A DNA stretch of 54,681 nt from Desulfovibrio sp. TomC (lineage in GTDB: Bacteria; Desulfobacterota; Desulfovibrionia; Desulfovibrionales; Desulfovibrionaceae). Below are positions 33,011 to 40,238 of this stretch, in pieces. The translations under genes were made by a program, and so were the position numbers. Numbering within the stretch: the stretch's first letter is position 1; each line of letters begins with the position of its first letter. The stretch covers positions 1 through 54,681 of the forward strand of contig NZ_JSEH01000030.1 of assembly GCF_000801335.2 (NCBI RefSeq), read 5' to 3'. The notes under the pieces were generated by a model. The model was not told where the DNA came from and made no database searches. It worked only from the letters and a program-made list of their open reading frames with translations.

Positions 33011-34131
33011 CGCAGACGTTCGAGGATGAGGTTGCTGACCAGAAAGCCGTTCTTGGTCAACCGCAGATGGCCGGCGCTGATGCGAATCAGCTCGTTTTGC
33101 CGCAAAGCGGTAATGAGCCCTTCGTTTTCCTTGAGAAAATCAATTCCCGTCAACCGCCGGTAGAGCGACAGACGAAGCCCCTTGGCCGTTCGCAGGGCGA
33201 GCATGACAAATTCGCGCACCCGTTCCTCCCGGGTCAGCGCCACGCCCCCGATCCCGCACCGCCCGGTCTTGGCCAAGGCAGCCCACTCGCGCACGTCGCG
33301 GGGATTTTCATGGCGCACGCCGCCAAGCGTCGACACCGCTCCCGGTCCAAGCCCGAGATAATCCCGGCCTTCCCAATAGCCGCTGTTGTGGCGGCTTTGA
33401 AAGCCCATGCGGGCAAAGCTTGAAATCTCGTATTGCAGGTAGCCCTGCTCCTCCAGATATTCGGCCCCGTGCACGTACATGCGGCCCTGCTCGATTTCCA
33501 GAGGCAATTCCAGCTCCCCGGCCGCGGCCAGGGCGGCCAGCGGCGTCTCCGGTTCGACGGTCAGGCCGTAGCAGGACAGGTGTTCCGGACGCAGGCGGAC
33601 TGCGGTCTTGAGATTTTCCAGCCAGGTGGCTTCGCGCTGACCGGGCAGGCCCCAGATAAAATCCAGGCTGATATTGGCAAAGCCTGCCTGCCGGGCGGCG
33701 CCAAACGCGGCCATGGCGGCCTTGGCCTTGTGGGGACGGCCGAGAAACTGCAGGTCGGCGTCGGCAAAGCTTTGCACCCCAAGACTCAGGCGATTGACCC
33801 CGTAGCCGATCAGGGCGCGCAGATAGTCCACATCCAGGGCCGAATCGGGATTGGCCTCAAAAGTCCACTCCACGGCCGGATGGATATCGAAGTGCTTGAC
33901 GAGTTCCGGGATAATGCGGCTTAACGCCCAGGGCGGCAGCAGGCTTGGGGTGCCGCCGCCGAAATAGATGGTCTCGACCTTGGGGCGGCCGAGTTTCTTG
34001 CCGAAAGCGCGGATTTCCAGCGGCAGGGACGTGGCATAGACCTCCACCTCAGCCATGTCGAGGGGCCTGGAGACGAAAGCGCAATACCGGCATTTGCTCC
34101 GGCAAAAGGGCACGTGAATATAGAGCAGCAT
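33004..34131 (-). CDS. hemW: Radical SAM heme chaperone HemW
   Basis: A 375-residue HemW, formerly annotated as oxygen-independent coproporphyrinogen oxidase-like. The N-terminus YIHVPFCRSKCRYCAF holds the CxxxCxxC radical-SAM cluster motif. IYFGGGTPSLLPP and EANPDSALD match the SAM-binding region. The C-terminal winged-helix region ends the protein. HemW lacks the extra HemN residues and inserts heme into respiratory proteins. The start at ATG 34131 matches the family; the upstream in-frame start is a TTG and unlikely. Cytochrome-rich metabolism, such as Qrc in this window, would need heme trafficking. Confidence 0.9.
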   Translation of the reverse strand: MLLYIHVPFCRSKCRYCAFVSRPLDMAEVEVYATSLPLEIRAFGKKLGRPKVETIYFGGGTPSLLPPWALSRIIPELVKHFDIHPAVEWTFEANPDSALDVDYLRALIGYGVNRLSLGVQSFADADLQFLGRPHKAKAAMAAFGAARQAGFANISLDFIWGLPGQREATWLENLKTAVRLRPEHLSCYGLTVEPETPLAALAAAGELELPLEIEQGRMYVHGAEYLEEQGYLQYEISSFARMGFQSRHNSGYWEGRDYLGLGPGAVSTLGGVRHENPRDVREWAALAKTGRCGIGGVALTREERVREFVMLALRTAKGLRLSLYRRLTGIDFLKENEGLITALRQNELIRISAGHLRLTKNGFLVSNLILERLRY

Positions 34132-34244
34132 GGGATGACCGGACGTTGGGATCGTTGCCGGCCTGATGGCCGACAACGGTCTTTAGGCCCAAACGCCGCC
34201 CCCGGCAAGCCCGGGGCCACGGCGCTCGGGCGTACTACCCCGCC

Positions 34245-35696
34245 TCAGGCCAGCCGGGAGAAGAGAAAAAAGAGTCCGGCCCCAAGCAGCATGGCCGCCG
34301 GCAGCGTGAACACCCAGGCCATGGCAATGGAGCGCAGGGTGCGCATCTGGAGTCCGCTTTTGTGGGCCGCCATGGTGCCGGCCACCCCGGAGGCCAGGAC
34401 ATGGGTGGTGGACACCGGCAGCCCCAGGCCGTCGGCCAGACCGATGGTGACCATGGCCACAATCTGGGCCGAGGCCCCCTGGGCGTAGCTCAGCCGGGTT
34501 TTGCCGATTTTTTCGCCAATGGTCACCACAATGCGCTTCCAGCCGACCATGGTGCCCAGGCCAAGGGCCAGGGACACAGCCAGAATCACCCAGTCCGGGG
34601 CGTATTCCGTGGGCCGGCGCAGGGTTTTGCGCAATTCACCGATATTGGGCTGCTCGGTTTTGTTGCCCGGCAGCCCTTCCATGATGCGGGCCGCATCGTC
34701 GAGGCACAGGATGTCGGTGCGCAGCGTCCAGCGTTCGGCCGGGGGTACGGCCGCAATGGAATCGTACAGAGCCAGACGCTGCTGGATGGCTTCCGAGGCG
34801 GCCACGGCCCGACGGACATCACAGGAGACGGCCGAGGACTTCTGGGGCAAGGCAACGATCTGGCCTGTCTGGTAGGCCGTGGCGATCTCCAGGCGATGAG
34901 CGTCGAAATAATCGGTGAACGTGGCCGCAGCGCGGCGCACCGCAGCCATTTCCTCGGCCGGGGTGTCCACATCAAGGGCATAGATACCGGGCAGAATGCC
35001 GATCAAAATGAGCATGATCAGACCAACGCCCTTCTGCCCGTCGTTGGAACCATGGGCCAGACTCACGCCCAGGCCGGACAGGATGAGGGCCAGACGCATG
35101 CCAAAAGGCGGCGGCGCGTCGCCCACCGGCGGCTGGTGCAGGGCCGGATTTTTGAGCAGCCGGTGCAGGAGAAGCAGCAGCCCGCCGGCCAGGAGGAAGC
35201 CGATAACCGGGGAAATAAGCAGGGACAGGCCGACCTCGACGGCCATGTGCCAGTTGACGCCGGACCCGGCCGGCAATCCCTCGCGCACGGCATTGGCCAC
35301 CCCGACGCCCAGGATGGAGCCGATGAGCGTATGGGAGCTTGAGGCCGGCAGTCCCAGGTACCAGGTGCCAAAATTCCACAGGATGGCCGAAACGAGCAGG
35401 GAGAAGACCATGGCCAGACCGAGGTTGGTGTTGACCGAAACAAGCAGATCAACCGGAAGGAGATGGACGATGGCATAGGCCACGGCGATGCCGCCAAGCG
35501 ACACGCCGAAGAAATTGCAGATACCGGAGAGAACCACGGCCGTGCGGGCGCTTAAGGATTTTGTGTAAATAACGGTGGCCACGGCATTGGCCGTATCGTG
35601 AAAGCCATTGACGAATTCAAAGGTCAGGGCGATTCCCAGGGACACGGCCAACAGCAGCAGCGTATGACCATCAATACTCGAGAATAGTTGAATCAT
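34245..35696 (-). CDS. pit: Pit-family low-affinity phosphate transporter
   Basis: A 483-residue polytopic inner-membrane phosphate:proton (metal-phosphate) symporter. The two family repeats are clear: VNGFHDTANAVATVIYTKS near the N-terminus and SLAHGSNDGQKGVGLIML in the middle, plus TTHVLASGVAGTM at the C-terminus. About ten membrane helices are expected, with a central hydrophilic loop (about residues 225-365). ATG 35696 follows directly on the family start; no strong ribosome binding site is visible. A Nif11-like gene lies upstream on the same strand, and a PhoU-containing operon is divergent, which indicates a phosphate-related neighbourhood. Confidence 0.93.
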   Translation of the reverse strand: MIQLFSSIDGHTLLLLAVSLGIALTFEFVNGFHDTANAVATVIYTKSLSARTAVVLSGICNFFGVSLGGIAVAYAIVHLLPVDLLVSVNTNLGLAMVFSLLVSAILWNFGTWYLGLPASSSHTLIGSILGVGVANAVREGLPAGSGVNWHMAVEVGLSLLISPVIGFLLAGGLLLLLHRLLKNPALHQPPVGDAPPPFGMRLALILSGLGVSLAHGSNDGQKGVGLIMLILIGILPGIYALDVDTPAEEMAAVRRAAATFTDYFDAHRLEIATAYQTGQIVALPQKSSAVSCDVRRAVAASEAIQQRLALYDSIAAVPPAERWTLRTDILCLDDAARIMEGLPGNKTEQPNIGELRKTLRRPTEYAPDWVILAVSLALGLGTMVGWKRIVVTIGEKIGKTRLSYAQGASAQIVAMVTIGLADGLGLPVSTTHVLASGVAGTMAAHKSGLQMRTLRSIAMAWVFTLPAAMLLGAGLFFLFSRLA

Positions 35697-35768
35697 GCTA
35701 TACCAGCGCCCCTTCTCCCAAAAAAATCGTAACCATTGTCGCAATACTGTCATAGAGAAACATTCAAT

Positions 35769-35951
35769 TTAGGTCCCTTCAACCAAATGCACCAAAGCCT
35801 GCCGGGCCTTGAGTTCCTCAACGGTGAACACAAACCCCTGGGCCGCGGCATGGGCCACCAGTTCCTTGACCGGCATTCCGCCGACCAAGAGCAGCCGGTC
35901 TTTGTCGGCCTGCAACCACAAAAGAAAACGATCAATCGCTTCCTGGCTCAT
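35769..35951 (-). CDS. Nif11-like small protein
   Basis: A 60-residue protein matching the Nif11 pattern: helix with FLLWLQADKDRLL, then PVKELVAHAAAQGFVFTVEEL. In other bacteria this domain forms the leader of modified peptides or occurs alone in nitrogen-fixation loci. Here the domain fills the whole protein, with no GG-type cleavage site or core peptide after it. ATG 35951 has GGAGG at ideal spacing. It lies 72 bases upstream of the Pit transporter on the same strand. No peptide-modifying enzyme is nearby, so a regulatory or adaptor role is as likely as a leader role. Confidence 0.72.
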   Translation of the reverse strand: MSQEAIDRFLLWLQADKDRLLLVGGMPVKELVAHAAAQGFVFTVEELKARQALVHLVEGT

Positions 35952-36067
35952 AGGATCCTCCATAGAGCGACCCTAGCCCATCGCCCTGGCCCGGTACAGG
36001 GTTCGCCTGTGAAATTTGCGTCATTGCCGTATGACGAACCGGTGATGCCGGCCACGCCTGGACGAGT

Positions 36068-36085
36068 GTGTCAAACGGTGTCAAA
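36068..36085 (+). promoter_or_regulatory. Pho-box-like direct repeat
   Basis: GTGTCAAAC-G and GTGTCAAA repeat with a 10-base period (TGTCAAA at 36069-36075 and 36079-36085). PhoB sites are 7-base direct repeats with an 11-base period, so this is only similar. It lies about 100 bases before the amphi-Trp gene and about 115 bases before the divergent Nif11-pit genes, so it could serve either. Confidence 0.35.
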
Positions 36086-36183
36086 AATAACAGCCCAAGC
36101 TTCACCTTTTCTTCATATTCGGATGCTAGAGGCTTTGTCGCTGTCCCGGATAGTGCGCCCGGGCCAGCCCAAGGAGGATGCGC

Positions 36184-36459
36184 GTGAACAAGCTTTTCAA
36201 ATATGACGGCTTACAACAGCCCGATACCATCGCCGCCTATCTCGAGGCGGTGCGCGACGGTTTTGCCTCCGGCGAGATCACCCTGACCCAGGGCGAGGAC
36301 GTGCTGACCCTGGCTCCCAAGGGGCTGGTGGCCGTCACCGTCGAGGGCAAACTCAAGGGCGAGGACCGCAAGCTCAAGCTGACCTTTCGCTGGAAGGAAC
36401 GCGAGCAGGAATGTAATGCCCCGCTCCTCATCACGGCCCGGGACGACGGCGATGCATGA
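36184..36459 (+). CDS. Amphi-Trp domain protein (GAK system)
   Basis: A 91-residue protein whose C-terminal half has the amphi-Trp pattern of alternating charged and hydrophobic beta strands around a Trp (KLKLTFRWKEREQE). AAGGAGG ends at 36177, so the ATG at 36178 would have no spacing; GTG 36184 is the likely true start. The function is unknown; the family recurs with an ATP-grasp enzyme and HprK-like kinase in what has been called the GAK grouping. It is the first gene of that cluster here, and its stop overlaps the next start. Confidence 0.8.
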   Translation: MNKLFKYDGLQQPDTIAAYLEAVRDGFASGEITLTQGEDVLTLAPKGLVAVTVEGKLKGEDRKLKLTFRWKEREQECNAPLLITARDDGDA

Positions 36460-38083
36460 GATCGAGCGCAATTTCAAATTCCTGCTTGTCGAGATCGAAC
36501 GTCAGATCGAAGGCACGATTGCCGTTTTGGAACACCGTGACGAGAAGGCCATCGCCAAGATCGAGGCCCGCGACGACTATATCGACAACCTGAAAAGCGT
36601 CATCGAAAACGCCTGCTTTGCCACGCTGCACGGCGAGACCCGGCCAAGCGCGCCGGAAGTCGCCCGCATCCGGGCCTTTCACATCATCGGCAGCAACCTT
36701 GAGCGGGTGGGCGACCATGCCGTCAACGTGGTGCGCCAGACCCGGCACTACGACGACCCGGAATGCGTCAAACGCTATGCTTACAAGCCGTTTTTCCAGG
36801 AAATCCAGAATGCCCTGGCCTGGATGCCAAAGGCGGTGCTTGAGCGGGACATGGCGACGGCCCTCAAAATCTGCCGCTGCGAGCTGCATCTCGACCGCCT
36901 GTACAAGCAGGAGTTCGACCGCATCCGCGATGAACTGCGTTCGGGATTCGGCACCGGCGATCTGCTGACCACGCTTTTTATCTTCCGCTACCTGGAACGC
37001 ATGGGCGATGCCCTGTTAAATGTCGGCGAGGCCGCCATCTTCGGCATCACCGGCGACAAGTTCAAAATTCGCCAGTTCACGGCCCTAAGCGACATCCTGG
37101 CCGAGTCCGGCCATGAAAACCCGCTGTCCGACCTGGAATTCGAGTCCATCTGGGGGACGCGCTCGGGCTGCCGCATCGGCCGGGTGCTGGAGCGCGGCGG
37201 CGAGGATGACTGCCACAAGGAAGTGATCTTCAAAGACGGCGACAGCGCCAAGCTGCGCCAGGAAGCAGCCAACTTTGCCCGCTGGGAAGCCCTCATGCCC
37301 GGCCTGGCCCCGCGACTGGAGGCCTTTCGGGAGGGCAAAAAGACCAGTTCCATGCTGATCGAACTGCTGCCCGGCCAGACCATCCAGGACCTGGCCCTGT
37401 CAAGCGACCTCGATCTCCTGGGCCGGGCGCTGGCCGCCCAATGCCGCACGGCCAGGACCCTGTGGGAAAAAACCCTGACCGCGACCCCGGTGGCCGCCGG
37501 CTGCGTCAAACAATTGCGGGCCCGCCTGCCCGAAATCCTCACCGTCCATCCCGGCTTCCGTCTCAAGCGCCGGGCCATCGGCTCGTTTGTCCTGCCGTCT
37601 CTGGACGCGCTCCTCGACGCGGCCGAAGCCGTCGAGACCAACCTGGCCGCGCCCTACTCGGTGCTCATCCACGGCGACTACAACACCAACAACATCCTCT
37701 ACGACCAGACCGAAGACCGTATCCACTACATCGACCTGCACCGCTCGACCGATACGGATCTGGTCCAGGATGTGTCGGTCTACATGGTTTCCAACTTCCG
37801 CCTGCCGGTCTTCGACAAGGCCCGACGACGGGTGCTCACCGCCGTTATCCTGGATTTTTACCGCTTTGCCGCGGCTTTTGCCGCAAGCAAAAATGATACG
37901 ACCTTCGATATCCGTCTGGCGCTCGGCCTTGGGCGGTCGCTTATCACCTCAACGCGCTTTGAACTCAGTGAGCGCTTTTCCAAACTGATGTTTCATCGCG
38001 GCATCTTTCTGCTCGAACGCGTGATCGGCCATACCGGCGATCCGGCGACGTTCCGGCTGCCGCTTGCCGCCCTGTGCTACTAG
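36452..38083 (+). CDS. PhoU-domain/aminoglycoside-phosphotransferase-like fusion
   Basis: A 543-residue two-part protein. Residues 1-210 are PhoU-like with both three-helix repeats carrying the metal motif: ERVGDHAVN (84-92) and ERMGDALLN (182-190). Residues 230-543 are an APH/choline-kinase-like phosphotransferase, with a candidate ATP lysine in CHKEVIFKDG (254-263), Brenner-type catalytic loop HGDYNTNN (407-414) and metal Asp in YIDLHRS (426-432). PhoU normally damps phosphate uptake through PhoR/Pst; fused to a kinase it may sense phosphate and phosphorylate a small molecule or protein. ATG 36452 overlaps the amphi-Trp stop by 8 bases. The substrate is unknown. Confidence 0.85.
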   Translation: MHEIERNFKFLLVEIERQIEGTIAVLEHRDEKAIAKIEARDDYIDNLKSVIENACFATLHGETRPSAPEVARIRAFHIIGSNLERVGDHAVNVVRQTRHYDDPECVKRYAYKPFFQEIQNALAWMPKAVLERDMATALKICRCELHLDRLYKQEFDRIRDELRSGFGTGDLLTTLFIFRYLERMGDALLNVGEAAIFGITGDKFKIRQFTALSDILAESGHENPLSDLEFESIWGTRSGCRIGRVLERGGEDDCHKEVIFKDGDSAKLRQEAANFARWEALMPGLAPRLEAFREGKKTSSMLIELLPGQTIQDLALSSDLDLLGRALAAQCRTARTLWEKTLTATPVAAGCVKQLRARLPEILTVHPGFRLKRRAIGSFVLPSLDALLDAAEAVETNLAAPYSVLIHGDYNTNNILYDQTEDRIHYIDLHRSTDTDLVQDVSVYMVSNFRLPVFDKARRRVLTAVILDFYRFAAAFAASKNDTTFDIRLALGLGRSLITSTRFELSERFSKLMFHRGIFLLERVIGHTGDPATFRLPLAALCY

Positions 38084-38220
38084 TGCAGCGTTCGGGAAAT
38101 GTCGTGACACTTTTCGACGCAGCAATAGGCAGTAATCATTATTTTTATTCGCAAAAAAGCATAACTGTTTTTTTGTGAACGCCACACGAGACATCTGCGC
38201 AACGCACCATGGAGGATAGA
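38084..38220 (+). promoter_or_regulatory. AT-rich gap inside the GAK cluster
   Basis: A 137-base AT-rich gap between the PhoU-kinase and ATP-grasp genes contains A/T-rich tracts at about 38136-38175. It may hold a second promoter so that the ATP-grasp, HprK-like and MgtA genes can be expressed separately. No specific -35/-10 pair stands out and no RNA gene is visible. Confidence 0.3.
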
Positions 38221-39105
38221 ATGAAAAAAATTGGCGTGGTGGGCATCCCCGGCGGCTGGTCCACCTTGCGGCTCTTGGACGCCCTGGAATCCCGCACTGG
38301 CTATCGCCTGTGCATCGACATGGCCGAAGTGCGCCTTGATCTGGAAACGGGCAAAGCCTTTTACCAGGGCACGGACCTGACCAGCCTCGATGGGCTCATC
38401 GTCAAGAAAATAGCCCCGTCCTACACCCCCGACGCCCTGGACCGCATGGAAATCCTGCGGTTCCTGCGTTCCGGCGGGCTGCCGGTCTTTTCCGATCCCG
38501 ACAGCATGTTTCGCCTGATTGACCGGTTAAGCGGCACAGCCGTCCTTCGTCGGGGCGGCATCCCCATGCCGCCGACGGAAATCACCGAGGACATCGACGA
38601 GGCCGCGGCCGTGGTAACCCGTTTCGGCCGGGCCGTGTTCAAGCCACTTTACAGTTCCAAGGCCCGGGGCATGACCGTTATCGAGGACGGCCCGGAAATC
38701 CATGAGGAAATCGCCGACTATCAGGCGGCCGGCAACCGGGTCATGTACATCCAGAAGATGGTCTCCCATGCCGGTGGACATCATGATCTGGGTGTCTCGT
38801 TTCTCGGCGGCGAATATCTGGCAACCTATGCCCGGCAAGGCAGCGGCAACTCCTGGGACACCACCACCCGCACCGGCGGACGCTATGTGCCCCATACCCC
38901 GTCCACGGAAATCATCGCTCTGGCCCACAAGGCCCAAAGCCTCTTTCCGGGCATGGCCTTTACCTGCGTCGACGTCGTGGAAACACCCTCCGGGGCGGCC
39001 ATCTACGAAGTCTCGGCCTTTGGCGGCTTCCGTGGCCTGCTTGATGCCTGCGGCATTGACGCCGCTGCCGTCTATGCCGATTACGTCCTGGAGCATATCC
39101 GATGA
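38221..39105 (+). CDS. GAK-type ATP-grasp enzyme
   Basis: A 294-residue ATP-grasp protein, RimK/glutathione-synthetase-like in outline. Features are FSDPDSMFRLIDRL, the ATP-binding lysine region GRAVFKPLYSSKARGM (about 140-155), YIQKMV for the adenine region, and metal ligands in FTCVDVVE and YEVSAFGGFRG. ATP-grasp enzymes join a carboxylate to an amine through an acyl-phosphate. The ATG at 38221 is fixed by GGAGG six bases upstream. Its stop overlaps the HprK-like start (ATGA). The family is a component of the GAK grouping; the substrate is unknown. Confidence 0.85.
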   Translation: MKKIGVVGIPGGWSTLRLLDALESRTGYRLCIDMAEVRLDLETGKAFYQGTDLTSLDGLIVKKIAPSYTPDALDRMEILRFLRSGGLPVFSDPDSMFRLIDRLSGTAVLRRGGIPMPPTEITEDIDEAAAVVTRFGRAVFKPLYSSKARGMTVIEDGPEIHEEIADYQAAGNRVMYIQKMVSHAGGHHDLGVSFLGGEYLATYARQGSGNSWDTTTRTGGRYVPHTPSTEIIALAHKAQSLFPGMAFTCVDVVETPSGAAIYEVSAFGGFRGLLDACGIDAAAVYADYVLEHIR

Positions 39106-40184
39106 GCACGCCCACCATAGCCGGACTCATGGCCCCGATTCTGGCCGAGGCCCCTCTTGCCCACCGCCTGGAGGTGACCTTTGCCGACGTCACCGTCGTT
39201 CTCTCCACCAATTCCCAGGCGCTGACCAACAAGCTTGGCGACTATTTCCGCGACTTCCTCGGCAGCGGCGGGACCACCACCATCGAGATGACAGCCATTG
39301 AGGCCGGACCGCCGGCCTTCGACCTGCCGCTGGCCGTCCATGCCCGGGAGCCCGGCAAGACCAAGCTCAAGGAAGCCTCCGTCGACCTGCCCGACGGGCG
39401 TGTGGTGCGAAAACTCACCACCGGGCTGGTCTTTCTGTTTGGTCAGGGCAAAAACTACGCCGTCGGCCCGTGCATCGAAAACGACAACCAGATCGTCAAC
39501 TTCATCAACAACCGCTTCATTGAATGGCGTCTCAAGCACGGCGCCCTGCTCTTCCACGCCGCCGGCGTTGCCCAGGCCGGCGCAGGGCTGGTCATCGCCG
39601 GGTTTTCCGGAGCCGGCAAATCCACCCTGGCCCTTGAAATCATGCGCCATGGCACGGATTTCATCAGCAACGACCGGGTCATGGTGTCCCGGGAGGGGAA
39701 CTCCCTGACCATGGCCGGGGTGGCCAAGATGCCCCGGGTCAACCCCGGCACGGTGCTCAACAACCCGGCGCTGGCCTCGGTCATGAACGCCGAAGACCGC
39801 GCCCGCTTTGCCGCCCTGCCCCAGTCCGAATTGTGGGATCTCGAACACAAGTACGACGCCTTCATCGATACATGCTTCGGCCCGGGCCGATTCAAACTGG
39901 CCTGCCCCATGGCCGGACTGGTCATCCTGCGCTGGAAGCGCGACGCCTCGCCGCTGACCACCGCCCGCGTTGACTTAAACCAGCGCCGCGATCTGATGCC
40001 GGCCTTCATGAAGGACGTGGGGCTTTTTTACGAATTCGAAGACCCGTCCGAGCCGTCCATGGCCAGCCAGAAGGCCTACCTCGAGCTGCTTGGCGATCTG
40101 CCGGTCTTGGAAATCGACGGCGGCGTGGATTTCCCTAAGGCGGCCCGGGAATGTCTCACCTTTCTGGAATCTGTGCGCCGCTAA
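39102..40184 (+). CDS. HprK-related kinase (GAK system)
   Basis: A 360-residue kinase related to HPr kinase/phosphorylase. The P-loop is GFSGAGKS (residues 167-174), preceded by GALLFHAAGVA (a conserved His) and followed by FISNDRVMV (Asp191), the general HprK layout. The N-terminal 130 residues are a family-specific region. HprK phosphorylates a serine of HPr; no HPr gene is adjacent, so the acceptor here is unknown and might be the amphi-Trp protein or the ATP-grasp product. Start ATG overlaps the ATP-grasp stop, so the two are translationally coupled. Confidence 0.85.
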   Translation: MSTPTIAGLMAPILAEAPLAHRLEVTFADVTVVLSTNSQALTNKLGDYFRDFLGSGGTTTIEMTAIEAGPPAFDLPLAVHAREPGKTKLKEASVDLPDGRVVRKLTTGLVFLFGQGKNYAVGPCIENDNQIVNFINNRFIEWRLKHGALLFHAAGVAQAGAGLVIAGFSGAGKSTLALEIMRHGTDFISNDRVMVSREGNSLTMAGVAKMPRVNPGTVLNNPALASVMNAEDRARFAALPQSELWDLEHKYDAFIDTCFGPGRFKLACPMAGLVILRWKRDASPLTTARVDLNQRRDLMPAFMKDVGLFYEFEDPSEPSMASQKAYLELLGDLPVLEIDGGVDFPKAARECLTFLESVRR

Positions 40185-40238
40185 CGGCAGCGGCGACCGG
40201 ATGCTTTGGACCGACAGTCCAACAGTGATGGAGTCTTC

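Noticed and set aside
33004-34131. Coproporphyrinogen III dehydrogenase HemN
   Set aside because: Length and N-terminal pattern fit HemW, the heme chaperone paralogue, rather than the longer HemN.
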